Notes under the pieces: model-generated | The model's input: the letters and a program-made list of their open reading frames with translations, nothing else | What the model was told of the DNA's origin: nothing | Database searches by the model: none | Part shown: piece after piece, positions 52,997-63,686 of the stretch | Position numbering within the stretch: position 1 is the first letter of the stretch | Layout of the letters: each line of letters starts with the position of its first letter | Source: Conchocele bisecta | Taxonomy: Eukaryota > Mollusca > Bivalvia > Lucinida > Thyasiridae | Assembly: GCA_029237695.1 (NCBI GenBank) | Contig: CM055275.1 | Coordinates: forward strand, 85,713,088-85,777,087 | Reading direction: 5' to 3' | DNA: 64,000 nucleotides | Made by a program: the position numbers and the translations under genes

Positions 52997-53123
52997 CTTA
53001 CATATAAATTATACATGTTTATTAGCATATACATAATAATACTCAGATGTCATGCTTACATTTCCAACGGTTTGATTGGCTGGATCTGAGTAATTCTTAG
53101 CCAATCATACATCTACGTTTCAT

Positions 53124-53760
53124 GTAGACTACACCACAGCCTACGTTCATCTTGCCAATATTTGTCAATTGTTTTACTTCAAAATAGTTTGGAACCTCTC
53201 TAAACCGGACACCAAAAACACACATGTGGTCTTAATTTTGATGAGTTTCTTGTTTATTTGTTGAAGGTGATAATGTCTGTTCGTGATCGCATAGCACGCA
53301 ACTGTGGTTCGGAATGATCAAATGCCTGATTTACAGTGAAACCTATCTAAGCCGGACACCCTGGGGACCTCACAGGGTGTCCGGTTTAGAGAGGTTTCAC
53401 TGGGCTAGAATACTGCGCTTGAAATCAATCTGCTTTATGAACCCTTTGAACCCGAAAGCCCGCTATATCGGTTTATGCAAACAGTGCAGATCCAGATGAG
53501 CCGGCTCGTAACGAGCGGTCTCATCAGGATCTGCACTGTTTGAAAGTAATTTTCATATTTTTGAGAAAAACAAATACCCCCTTTTTATAAATGGAATAGT
53601 CTGAAAATCATTTTGCGATGATTGGATTGGTTGCAAAATTAACATATCGCAGCCCATTCAGTTACTTAGGGGTGAAAGGGTTAAACTGCTTGATTGCGAG
53701 TTGAGATTACCAATAGATGTTCAGTAACAGAAACGTTGGCAGTTGGGCAAGACGTTTGTG
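53124..53760 (+). mobile_element. N element containing E and G' (block copy 2)
   Basis: N left end ACTACACCACAGCCTACG to 53187. E at 53188-53403, G' to 53690, then N right part ACTGCTTGATTGCGAGTTGA. This copy keeps the original N context of the block seen at 51756. Confidence 0.85.
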
Positions 53761-53885
53761 AACAACTAAATTATATTCATAAGTTAGGATATGAGCTATT
53801 CTCAGGCTCAGCCAATTAAACTGGTTGATAGTTAGGGCACATGTTCCGAGTGCCTACTCTGAAAGTTGACAAACGTTTATTCGGG

Positions 53886-54127
53886 GTATGAGATCACGTG
53901 GTTTCCAAACGTAACGTAAATCCATCGATTTTCTAAATCTAATAAAAACGGACACATTTTTGATGATATTGCTCGCATCAAATACGACGATTTAGTGTCT
54001 GTTGTGCTATGTTTGATAACAATCCGTCATTAAGTTAGAATATATAAAAGGAAATATGCTGCACATATATCTGCTGTACACACATGACGTCATGCCGTTC
54101 AGAAACCACGTGATCACACACCTTGTT
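53886..54127. mobile_element. M-like MITE
   Basis: TATGAGATCACGTGGTTTCC to GAAACCACGTGATCACACAC. The ends resemble M; the interior is different. Confidence 0.65.
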
Positions 54128-54511
54128 ATTGTATATATTTCTTATTCTCATGTGCCAATTATTGACATTTTGATGTTTATTTGTTTGTGCTAATATTTAC
54201 GGGCAGAAAGTAGATTTAAGACTCTTACCTGAATTTATCATATCGTTGCTTAATTTCTTAGATATTTACGTGAGATCTTACATGTACATGGTCGCCAGAT
54301 CAGACACGTTGGGTTTCTCCGGATACTCCGGTTTTCTCCCATAATATAGAACACCGTTACGCCCCCAAATGTGCCAAGGAAAGTCTTTGTATACGTGCTC
54401 TCGCGCTTGTTTGTAATTGTTGTAAAGGAATTAATGTGTAATCCTTGTTATTCTATATGCATGAAATGCAAGATGAAAGATTAGTAGCTACATTAACGCA
54501 AATTTGCAATC
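54128..54511. other. Mostly unique, with a CTCCGGATACTCCGG motif
   Basis: GGGTTTCTCCGGATACTCCG, then GTTTTCTCCCATAA (about 54311-54345), looks like a remnant of a widespread invertebrate short repeat. No gene seen. Confidence 0.35.
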
Positions 54512-54897
54512 TATGAGGGACCATAGCTAGTTATTTTCCTTTCAATTTATTTATAGAAACCCGGTCCAAATTGTATATTTTATGGCCTTATTGTTTGTAA
54601 ATATGAAAGGGAGCCATTATTGTGTTTTCGACTTGTGTTGATCAAAGTTATCCTAAATACCTGCTCAGTCTGACCAGGAACCGCATTATTTTCCGGATTC
54701 ATATTTTCACACTTATTAATTGTATTGTAATCAGTGTAGACCCAGATCTGACTGCACATATGTGCAGTCTGATCTGGGTCTACTCTGTTTGCAATACTCA
54801 ATTGTGTTATTCACTAAGAAACAAACGCTGAAATACAGCATAGGACCGGGTTTCTATAAATAGATTTGCAACGGGAGATAACTAGCTACGATCCCTC
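54512..54897. mobile_element. MITE with TGAGGGACCATAGCTAG ends
   Basis: The terminal repeats of about 55 bases include TTATAGAAACCCGGTCC and GGACCGGGTTTCTATAAAT. The centre is CAGATCTGACTGCACATATG and its complement. Confidence 0.8.
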
Positions 54898-54949
54898 ATC
54901 GCTTGTTCAAGTACAATTGCAAACTCTGATACTCTGTCATACGCTTTTA

Positions 54950-55170
54950 TTAATTCGTTCCCGCGAAATAACAATTCGTTCCCTCAATTTAACAATTCGT
55001 TCTCACCATATAACAATTGGTTCCCACGAATTAACAATTGGTTCCCGTGAGAAGGAATTGTTATTTCGTGGGAACGAATTGTTAAATTGAGGGAACGAAT
55101 TGTTAATTCATGGGAACGAATTGTTAAATTGAGGGAACGAATTGTTATTTCGTGGGAACGAATTAATAAG
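54950..55170. mobile_element. K-family array
   Basis: AATTCGTTCCCGCGAAATAA units switch orientation near 55045. Both K termini are absent. Confidence 0.85.
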
Positions 55171-55214
55171 AAAAAGAATTCTACGTACTATCATATATGC
55201 TGGCGAACAAGTGA

Positions 55215-55447
55215 GTATGTAGATGTGACAGGATAAATAGGGCTTATGGGGTTTGTGTCCAGTGTAGCTTCTGGTCAAATAGTAGCCTTATAACGATCTA
55301 TATTGCGTGTTATATGCATGACGGGTGTTTCATTGATGGAATGGCGAACAGTGCAGTTCCTGATCAGACTGTGCGGATGCACAGGCTGATCAGGATATAC
55401 ACTCGTCGCAAAACGCGTAAGCCCCGTTCCTCCAGTCACAGTCACAT
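55215..55447 (+). mobile_element. D-family MITE
   Basis: GTGACAGGATAAATAGGGCT to CTCCAGTCACAGTCACAT. Confidence 0.8.
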
Positions 55448-55510
55448 ACTTATGTATTACGTCTTATGTGTATTTCTTCTGACGTCATTAGTTTCACGAT
55501 CGTGTGACCA

Positions 55511-55622
55511 TATGTAGCCTATGCTCAATAAATGTAAATCCATCAATTGAAATTTCCAGACGATCATAACTTTGCACTTATGAACATCTTAGTCGTACGA
55601 AGTTTAGTGAAACGGGCTCCTG
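55511..55622 (+). mobile_element. F-family right half
   Basis: ATATGTAGCCTATGCTCAAT to GAAGTTTAGTGAAACGGGC. Confidence 0.8.
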
Positions 55623-55628
55623 GTGTTC

Positions 55629-55750
55629 TATTTATCAGGCAACGTTTCATAATTTTCGTTGAAAGAATGTGAACTTGTTTATTTGATGAGACTCATTGCA
55701 ATTAATCCGTGTGTATTCGATCAATGCATAGCTAGTTGCCTGATAAATAC
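55629..55750. mobile_element. L2-like element without L
   Basis: TATTTATCAGGCAACGTTTC to AGTTGCCTGATAAATAC. Shows that L2 can occur alone. Confidence 0.65.
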
Positions 55751-56032
55751 ATGTACTAGATTGGCAGCCGTGGATGTAGTTCTGGGTTCATAACTCAAGT
55801 TACATTACATTACAGTGCATTACATAATCTTTATGACGGAGTAGTATTTTTAAATGTGCGTTTGACGTGTTCATTGTTTACTTGCAACTTCGTAGAGAGT
55901 GTCCTATGAATTCTGCTTATCCACACTTGATTAGGTAAGTTTATGATCATATTTTTTTCTCATATTGTAGAATTAAATCGTCAGTCAATAAAAGTATAGC
56001 GAAGTATGAAGTTGGGTTGTGTTGTCTAGTTG
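55751..56032. other. Unique sequence
   Basis: A short TACATTACATTACAGTGCATT run near 55800. Nothing else seen. Confidence 0.4.
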
Positions 56033-56130
56033 CGAATGTAACTCTTGCAATCTACTCCCGTACTGTCCGTAGCTAGCTACGGACAGTACGGTGAGTAAAT
56101 GCAAGAGTTACCGTTCGCAACTAGGGGGTT
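56033..56130. mobile_element. R-family hairpin
   Basis: GTTGCGAATGTAACTCTTGC to GCAAGAGTTACCGTTCGCAA. Centre GTCCGTAGCTAGCTACGGAC. Confidence 0.85.
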
Positions 56131-56392
56131 GTCCTATTTTCGAGCTCTTCGAAATGCACTTTACTGTGTTTTACGGCATTTAATTCAGATTTCAACTGGT
56201 GGTAAACTGTGATCTATGTAAACTCCGTGGTTGCATATAAAGCGGAACACGTGGAGCTACCATGGGTGACGAGTATAACCATCTAAACGGTGCATAACGA
56301 TAGACCGGTTTTCAGCAACAAATATTGCTGCATTTCCTTTAGCTGATCAAAAATGAACAAACGCCATTCCTTACCGTGCTATGGACTATCAA

Positions 56393-56466
56393 CACAGTGG
56401 AACCTGTCTATATCGGACACCCTGGGAATCTCCCAGGGTGTCCGATATAGGAAGGTTCCATTGTGT
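56393..56466. mobile_element. E-family terminal hairpin only
   Basis: CAGTGGAACCTGTCTATATC to TAGGAAGGTTCCATTGTG. The arms carry matching TATATCGG/CCGATATA changes relative to other E copies. Confidence 0.8.
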
Positions 56467-56504
56467 GTATCACATGTTTCTTTCCACGACATACATCAAG
56501 GTGT

Positions 56505-56783
56505 ATGATCACGTGGTACTAACAACAACAACAAGCACCGATTCAAAGTACGTATTCTTTTATAGTGTCGTTATTACGTAACTGATTTTGCTGACACGGA
56601 AATTGATTCTTCGCAAAAACGATATAAGTCTTTGCCAAACTCCCTATTCCAACAAATGCAGCTCATGAAAACGCGTTTGCTGTTCCACATTTCATCAAAA
56701 TCCGTTGCATATTAAGGAAAATATCAAATAATACTCACTTTGGAGTGGGCAACGTTGTTGTTGTTGTAACCACGTGATCAACA
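56505..56783. mobile_element. M-family MITE
   Basis: AGGTGTATGATCACGTGGTA to TTGTAACCACGTGATCA. Interior part lost compared with 47740. Confidence 0.85.
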
Positions 56784-56792
56784 GTGTTTTAT

Positions 56793-57085
56793 TACACACC
56801 CGCCTATGTTAATCTTGCCCAGAGTATCAACGTTTCTGAACCAACTGGTAATAAATAATAATAAATAATAAATTGTGATAAAAATCAATTTGATTCTCTG
56901 AGCATGAGTAGTAGCACAGTCCAGGCTCAATGTTAACTCAATGCAATCAAGTAATTTGACATCTGTGTAGCGCAGCTCCGGCTCAGTCAATCCAGCTGCT
57001 CGATTTCAAGCACAATTATTATTCAAGTATTTTGAAATAAAATAAATAAAAAATATCGGCAAGATTAGCGTAGACAATAGTGTAT
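56793..57085 (+). mobile_element. N-family MITE
   Basis: ACACACCCGCCTATGTTAAT to AGCGTAGACAATAGTGTATA, with an AATAATAAATAATAAAT insertion. Confidence 0.8.
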
Positions 57086-57242
57086 AACAGGAGATGACAG
57101 CGAAACCATTGAAAATTCAACCTAGCACATTTAAGGTATCATTGTTGACCGGTGCAGGGATTCTGTACCGGTAATATGTTTCTGCCAGGTGATAGGTAGC
57201 AGATAAACACGATCCCAGTCCAAAACGGCCCCAGTCCAAAAC

Positions 57243-57449
57243 GGTACACGACCGCCTGCGTTAATCTCGCCAATATTTATCAATTACATTATTTCTTGAA
57301 TATTTGCTACAAATAAAGCAACTTGATTGCCTGAGCCTGAGCCGTACTACAGCTCAGGCTCAGACAATCACATTGCTCGATTACGAGTGTTCATTACCAA
57401 GTTATGTTCGGTTGATAAGCTGGGCCAGATTCACGCAGGCGGTTGTGTA
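57243..57449 (+). mobile_element. N-family MITE
   Basis: TACACGACCGCCTGCGTTAA to CACGCAGGCGGTTGTGTA. Hairpin CTGAGCCTGAGCCGTACTAC and its complement. Confidence 0.9.
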
Positions 57450-57640
57450 GTGTCTGTAGCATTTGGACGATTTGAAAAATGTCACTACTATTTTGTGCCT
57501 ATTTATATATTTTTCCATTGTCTTCCAGATCTATCAGTATTTCAATTTAAATATATTGTTGTATATGTTGTGTAGAATAAATATACGTATATGCATTTAG
57601 TCTACTTCTTGTGTTTTGTTTCTTCTCCCATATGCTTTAA

Positions 57641-58083
57641 AGGGACATGCCCACTCAGTAGGCGCAACATGTTCTTTATATCAGAGACATCATCTGAGAT
57701 ATTTTCTGACAAAATAAACATTCATTCATCATTACCCCACGTATTGATTGGCATTATTATACATTTTATATCAGACGTAAATTTCCACACTGATATCAAT
57801 GTTTCCTTAAACTGTTTTATGTATCTATGTTTGATGTGCAATGATCATACAGTATAATCTGTCGGAAATATTATTTGTTCAGGTGACGCATTTAATTAGT
57901 ATACATAATAAAAACCATCATACCTCATTTACATATGAGAATAAATAAAATAAATAGTACTATGATTATATATCGGTATAGCGGGCTCTTGTAATTTTTA
58001 GAACTGTTGGAATAGGGACACAATTATACACTTATTTTATTCCTGTAAAGAACATCTTGTGTCTACTGAGTGGTTATGTACCT
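57641..58083 (+). mobile_element. I-family MITE
   Basis: TTAA/AGGGACATGCCCACTCAGT to GAGTGGTTATGTACCT/TTAA. Confidence 0.9.
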
Positions 58084-58271
58084 TTAACTTGTTTAATAGA
58101 ATTGTAAAAGAAAGAGCATTTCCAGATTGCTGGAACTTTTCTTTGGTATCATATTTACCAAAAAGTGCATTCACTGGCACAGTATCTATATGAACGATTC
58201 TCATATGCTACCCAAAATATCAGGGTTCTATATAGTGACTAGTTAGGCCAGTTTGACCAATGTAATCTGAA

Positions 58272-58348
58272 TGTGGAGCCTAGCCCATCCCGTTTCCTGA
58301 GCCTTGCCAGATATGTTTTCACATTCACGGCACTCACCTACTATTCTC
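58272..58348. mobile_element. B-family right half
   Basis: AGCCCATCCCGTTTCCTGAG to CACTCACCTACTATTCTCT. Confidence 0.75.
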
Positions 58349-58492
58349 TATTTTCGTACCTGCTTAAATGTGCAAATAACCCCAATTATTACATAAAATG
58401 GGTGTTAACAGTTTAATAACACAGTGTAATAACAATCATAATGCACAGGAGACTATAGAATATTCTACCATATCACAATATTGCGACGATAT

Positions 58493-58842
58493 CAGGCCAC
58501 CCCCATTAACCCGTTCAACACGTTCAACACCTCAGGCCTGTATAGTGGTATTGGCAAAAAGTGTAGATCCAGATGAGCCGGCTGCACTTTTTGAAAGTAA
58601 TTGTCATAATTTTGAGAACAAAAACACCTCATGGTCATAAATGGACTGGTCTGAAAATCATTTTGTGATGATTGGAATGGGTTACAAAATTAACATATCA
58701 AAATCCATTTGAGTGATTCAGGGGTGAAATTGTTAATCTGCCGAGGTCTGTCCGTGAATGTGCAAAAATGACAATGTTTAGCCCTTCGCGCCGTCGATAA
58801 CGCCCCCCCCCCCTAAATTAATTCCTGCGTACGGGCCTGGAT
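58493..58842 (-). mobile_element. G-family MITE
   Basis: The left terminus lacks the outer CAGGCCCG repeat. The right end is TAATTCCTGCGTACGGGCCT. The core is CAGGGGTGAAATTGTTAATC. Inverse of 2446-2822. Confidence 0.8.
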
Positions 58843-58854
58843 ATATGAAATTGT

Positions 58855-59030
58855 ATCCTACTAAAACATTTGTTTTTCAATAAGAATTTAACATAGAGGA
58901 GCAGGTGGAGGAGACAAAAATAAAACGATTTTTTTTTGGAAATTGACTCCGAAACCTTAGTTAGCTTGGAAATTGTGTAACTAACAAAACAAAAGTTAGA
59001 TTTTGAAAATCGGTCCACAAATTTTTAAAA
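58855..59030 (-). mobile_element. T-family fragment
   Basis: GGAAATTGACTCCGAAACCT and GATTTTGAAAATCGGTCC are the complement of T at 32640. Confidence 0.55.
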
Positions 59031-59206
59031 GAAAAGTATAAAACAAGTAGAGCATAAACGACTTCATTGAACAGATGTAAATGATTAACACAGACTGCAA
59101 CCATTCCTCCATCATTTCACATGATATCTGAGTTCTTTCATGGAACATCGACATGGTTGAGGGTCTGTATGGAAGCTTCACTGCCGAATATCTGCACGTG
59201 TTATAG

Positions 59207-59513
59207 AGAATAGTAGGTTAGTGCCGTGAATGGGAAAAATATCTGGCAAGGCTCAGGAAACTGGATGGGCGAGGCTCTGCCGAGCACATCCCGTTTCCGT
59301 GCCGCGCCAGATATTTTTCCCATTCACGGCACTAACCTACTATTCTATTTATCCCGTCAACACCTACTAATGGCTTTAAAATGGAAAAACAAAATAATCA
59401 CAGCCACCGCACATATTCATACGCAGTGATTAGGTCATATTGACAGGATATCAAAAATATTTCACGGCATCGTGTTTCACGGCACAAACGCACTGTGTTG
59501 ACGGGATAAATAC
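59207..59513. mobile_element. B plus C composite, full length
   Basis: B 59207-59346 then C to GTGTTGACGGGATAAAT. Best preserved copy in the B-then-C order. Confidence 0.9.
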
Positions 59514-60037
59514 TGTTGCATACATTCATGAGGTCAGAGACCCAACTAACAGAAAATTGATGTGGCTTTATTGTGCAATTAAGATTGTTGTACCCTTTTT
59601 GTGGCCCCATGTAAAATCGATGGACATCTAATAAAAAAAATACTCATAAACCGATAGCTACTTACATAAATGAAACATATATGTATATGTGTTCAATAAG
59701 TTTGTTTGCAGATGCTGCCAGCAAGGAAATAAAGCCATATGCTTTAGTTAGAAAATAATACTCACATGTTGGTGTTTTGCATGTACAATTTGGCTTCTAC
59801 ACACCTGTGTAGAGACGTAAATATGCATTTAGTTTATGACTAACGGTGAATTATCGGGATTTATTAGTGGAATATCGCTCGATATTAGACTGTTTGAAAT
59901 TGTGTGAATATGGCTTTTCAACGTGTTTGAAGTGTGAAAAAATATATTACAAGCCGAACTACTTTCACATGGCGACAAGGGTGGTAATTCATATTTTAAA
60001 ATATTTACCTGCTCTGAAGATGCTGTCGTATCCTTAG
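59514..60037. other. Unique sequence with weak open frames on both strands
   Basis: Frames at 59846-60037 (+, 63 codons) and 59829-60047 (-, 72 codons) overlap. Neither has a recognisable domain. The minus frame (PPLSPCESSSACN region) looks slightly more protein-like, but no acceptor or homology supports it. Confidence 0.3.
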
Positions 60038-60125
60038 GTTCAGACAATCAAATTGCTTGATTGCCAATTGTCATTGCCAATATTCAGAAACGTGGATAAT
60101 CTGGACAAGACTACGCGGTTGACAG
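60038..60125 (+). mobile_element. N-family fragment
   Basis: CAGACAATCAAATTGCTTGA and AGAAACGTGGATAATCTGGA, cut by H at its right. Confidence 0.65.
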
Positions 60126-60129
60126 TTCA

Positions 60130-60426
60130 GGGGCCGATGTCATCAACATTGCAAAGTATACTTTTCTAGCAAAGTATACTTTGAGGCAGAAATTTTCAAT
60201 TTTAGGATAAATTTATTAATTTTTGTTATACTGAATTTATTACATTATCACAGCCAAAATGGCTGTGATAATGTAATAAATTCAGTATAATAATTCTGCT
60301 TAGTTTTAATCATTATGCAGTCGTTAGTTCTTTATGAAATAATGCATTTCAGGAAAAATAAATGATTACTCCCTCAAAGTATACTTTGCTAGGAAAGTAT
60401 ACTTTGCAATGTTGGTGAAATGGGCT
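60130..60426. mobile_element. H-family MITE
   Basis: GCCGATGTCATCAACATTGC to AATGTTGGTGAAATGGGC. The interior is inverted relative to 47283. Confidence 0.9.
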
Positions 60427-60429
60427 GCA

Positions 60430-60584
60430 GGGTCCCAGCCATTCAAATTGTTTGATTGAGAGTTGGCATTGCTAATATATGTCAATAGAAACGTTGAGAG
60501 TATGGGCAGGATTAACTCAGGCGGGTGTGTATACAGGCAGGATCAGACAATCAAATTTATAGATGTGCAGAAACGTTGATAATC
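60430..60584 (+). mobile_element. N-family fragments
   Basis: TTGAGAGTTGGCATTGCTAA to AACTCAGGCGGGTGTGTA, then AGAAACGTTGATAATC, interrupted by the next H. Confidence 0.65.
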
Positions 60585-60896
60585 AGTAGCCGATTTCATA
60601 AAAATTGCAAAGTATACTTGTCTAGCAAAGTATACTTTGAGTAAGTAATCATTTATTTTTCCTGAAATGCATTATTTCATATAGAACTAACGACTGCATA
60701 TATTTGATGATTAAAACTCTGCAGAATTATTATACTGAATGTATTATATTATCACAGCCAAAATGGCTGTGATAAAGTAATAAATTCAGTATAATAAAAA
60801 TTAATACATTTATCTTAAAATTGAAAATTTCTCCCTCAAAATATACTTTGCTAGGAAAGTATACTTTGCAATGTTGGTGAAATAGGCTACTGCGTA
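60585..60896. mobile_element. H-family MITE
   Basis: AGCCGATTTCATAAAAATTG to AATGTTGGTGAAATAGGCTA. Two H copies lie within 770 bases, both inside N. Confidence 0.9.
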
Positions 60897-61122
60897 ATAT
60901 TAACACATGTGGTTATGTAACTGGCCTCAACTGAAAGCCACCGGTTATATGCGGAGAGTTGTTCTTTATTGTTATATACGTACTTTCGTTTCCCGTTGAA
61001 ATACAATGCAACGCAAGACGTCAATATGTTTCCATATTGACGCCTCGTGAGTTCATATTCATTTGGTCAGTGCCGGAACTACGCTTCACATCACAAAATA
61101 GATCCTTCTAAATCACCACTAA

Positions 61123-61204
61123 TTAGGTTTGAGGCGGCTTTCAGCTGCGCCGAAAACCTATTGTTAGGTTTGAGGCGGCTTTCAGCTGCGCCGAAAACCT
61201 ATTG
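61123..61204 (+). repeat. Exact 41-bp tandem duplication
   Basis: The unit TTAGGTTTGAGGCGGCTTTC..CGAAAACCTATTG occurs at 61123-61163 and 61164-61204 without mismatch. Confidence 0.95.
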
Positions 61205-61262
61205 TTTTCGTTGTTTTTTTTTTTCGTTTTTTTTTTTTGTTTTTTTTTTGTTCTTTTTATTC
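61205..61262. repeat. T-rich tract
   Basis: Runs of T broken by CG, G and C. It produces a poly-Phe translation in a 147-codon frame that I reject as a gene. Confidence 0.9.
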
Positions 61263-61587
61263 AGCCGTTCAGTCTACAGCCCAAACCGCTGGATTCGGAT
61301 CAGGTGTGAGTCGAGACTTAGAGATTTTCAGAAATCTCTTAATGCCACTTTCCACGAAACCGGAAGTGACGTCATACTTTCCATAACTTCCTTATTTTCC
61401 AACCGATTTCAAATTTTTTTTTGCATTGGAAAGCTAACGAAATTCTCTATCTGGAACTCGCTGACAGTTCTCGGCTATCTGGTCAAATAAGAGAGCTATA
61501 GGCATTTTAAGTTGAAAAATGTACATACTTTTCAACGATTGTGCCGAATTTCGGCTGATAACGGGTGGTCTTTACAAACGTTTTGCA
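61263..61587. other. Sequence without recognised feature
   Basis: Contains ACCGGAAGTGACGTCATAC near 61360, a CRE-like TGACGTCA. No gene seen. Confidence 0.35.
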
Positions 61588-61705
61588 TAGCCTCGCCCAT
61601 CCCATTCAAATGAGTGGTCACAACATATATTTCTGATGAGAAATAAAGAAATTCTTCAGCCTTGCCGGATATTCTTTCCCATTCACGGCACTAACCTACT
61701 ATTCG
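61588..61705. mobile_element. B right half with X segment
   Basis: GCATAGCCTCGCCCATCCC, then TTCAAATGAGTGGTCACAAC, then CACTAACCTACTATTC. Confidence 0.75.
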
Positions 61706-61966
61706 CTATATCCACGGCCACTCGTTGCATGTCTAATATCGATAAAGTAGTTTGTGAGACGGTGAGCATTTTATCGTGAAATTTCGTGGTCGTTATGCCG
61801 AGACTCATCTAGTGGCTGTTATACATTTTATATAAGAATATTGAATATCTTTGTTCCATGGATGTGACATATCTGTGTTTATACACTTTCTTTCAGTGTG
61901 TAATTTCTTAAGGAACATATGTGCTGAATATTTAACTTTATTGGCATGTGAATGTAGCGATTACAT

Positions 61967-62160
61967 ATGGAAGTCCTGGTGCCAATGCTAAAATATTGTT
62001 ATATCCTAATTAGGAGATACTAAGTCCTAATTAGGAGATACCATCTCATAATTAGGAGTTAGTATCACCTTATTAGGAGATATTATCTCCTAATTAGGAG
62101 TTAGTATCTCCTGATTAGGAGATACATATATGTATGCATTGGTACCAGGACGCTTCCATA
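61967..62160. mobile_element. J-family element
   Basis: TATGGAAGTCCTGGTGCCAA to GGTACCAGGACGCTTCCATA around a short TCCTAATTAGGA array. Confidence 0.9.
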
Positions 62161-62411
62161 ATTTAACTATTTGTCTGTGCCAGCTTAGAGAAAGTTTCGT
62201 AATTTCAATGAGAATGTATACCACCGTAATAATATAAGCCGTTTCGGAATTATTTAAACAAAAAATAATATATTTGCAAATCATTTTCCGAAAGACTACA
62301 TTTTTTATTACGGCGTCATGCCATTGAAATACCACAATATCAGGATGTGAGATGGTTTCCAAACGACGTGATGTCATGTTTTTAGATATATTAACAGTGG
62401 ATTTCTAACCG

Positions 62412-62668
62412 AATGACATATTTTTATGAAACAAAACATGGCGCAGCAAACACATTTGCGTGTCTTTTATTGTACAGTTTGCTTGGTCAGAACTCTGTCT
62501 CTTTGACAAATTCTCTGTTACTTCAATGAAAAATTGCCAAAAATAAACGGTACTCGAGTCTCGATTCGTCGTGAAAGTTATACGGTTCTGTAAATAACTT
62601 TTCGTGCCACCATAAAACACGTAAGTCGTCACCTTCGATGCGCTATATATCATAAAAATATGTCACTT
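62412..62668. mobile_element. Diverged M-like hairpin element
   Basis: AATGACATATTTTTATGA and TCATAAAAATATGTCA ends. The inner GGCGCAGCAAAC resembles M. Confidence 0.55.
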
Positions 62669-63083
62669 TGTAACGAAAATTTAAAGAAAATCTACTGTAA
62701 AATTACGTCGAATATTACTCCACGTCAGAAAACGTCGTTCGGAAACGTTCTGGAAACATGTGAATCCTACCTTTCAGTAACTGGATAGTCTTATGATATA
62801 TGCACTTTATTGTTCCAAAGTTGTTCCAGTAGTTAGTGTGGAAAGTTTGAAAATGATAAGATTGAAAATGCATATGACATACCTTATGTGTTATATAGAA
62901 ACACAAGTTTGATACAGATGTCTTCCTCCGCCATCGGGTGAGGTGTACCAATACATTATAAACGGAATTACTTTCTCGTTCACCTGTTTCATTACATCAT
63001 CGACTAATTATATCGTAAACATCCCACAGACACGCGATTACCCGGAACTGCGTGTTGCTATGACACCATCAAACAAACCGGAA

Positions 63084-63375
63084 ATGCGGGTTGCTATGTT
63101 ACTACTCGGCGCCATTTGTGGCAAGTGTTTCGCCGCCAAGGACGTCGTTACTATCGTGAACCTGATGATTTCTGGCGGGAAAGTGCCATATCCGTATCTG
63201 AAGGCAGCGCCCGCCATTGACATCGCAATGGAAAAACTTAAAGAAATGGTTTCGGACAGAGTTGACGTCAATTACGTCAGATTGTTGTATCCGCCTCCGT
63301 GTGACGCCAATCACGTTGCAGCAATGGTGGCCCAGGTGCGCTGTGAGCATAACGTGTCCGTTTTGATTGGTCCAG
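63084..63375 (+). CDS. First coding exon of a receptor guanylate cyclase / natriuretic-peptide-receptor-like protein
   Basis: The exon encodes about 97 N-terminal residues. A likely signal peptide comes first (MRVAMLLLGAICGKCFA). Then the start of a type I periplasmic-binding-fold ligand domain, as in membrane guanylate cyclases: a first strand (VTIVNLMISG), a YPYLKAAPAIDIAMEKL helix like the PRVGPAI-type helix of the family, the strand VNYVRLLY, then Cys in PPPCDANH and VRCEHN, and SVLIGPG like the family's FLGP turn. The donor CCAG/GTAAGC is in phase 1. Downstream exons lie beyond the window. Starts at 62943 and 63060 are also in frame; I chose 63084 because a signal peptide follows at once. 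Family assignment is by pattern. A ligand-binding relative without a cyclase domain remains possible. Confidence 0.7.
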
Positions 63376-63513
63376 GTAAGCACGTGACATTAAAGGCACG
63401 ACGTGGTGATATGAAGGTATGTCATATGTCTGTGGCTTTAGTAGGATGGATTATGGGACATTTTCTTGAGAAAACACGCAACGAATAGTTTAATTGTTGT
63501 GCATGTACATTTG

Positions 63514-63686
63514 TGCAGTGGAACCTCTCTAAACCGGACACCCTGGGGCCTCGCAGTGTGTCCGGTTTAAGGATGTTCCACTGTAATTCTGACATATGAG
63601 CAATCAAATACATGCCTGTGTGCTTTGCATTCCTGAACAGACAAAGAGTTGTGTCATCGGTGTTCGGTTTAGAGAGGTTTCACTTT
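63514..63686. mobile_element. E-family element in the first intron
   Basis: GCAGTGGAACCTCTCTAAAC to GGTTTAGAGAGGTTTCACTT, with the inner GGACACCCTG..GTGTCCGG hairpin. Confidence 0.8.

Noticed and set aside
61047..61490. 147-codon frame with a poly-Phe stretch
   Set aside because: It crosses a T-rich tract and a fresh tandem duplication. No domain or splice support.
62943..63083. Using the far-upstream ATG at 62943 as the receptor start
   Set aside because: It adds 47 residues before a good signal peptide. The stretch could instead be 5' UTR or intron, so 63084 is preferred.
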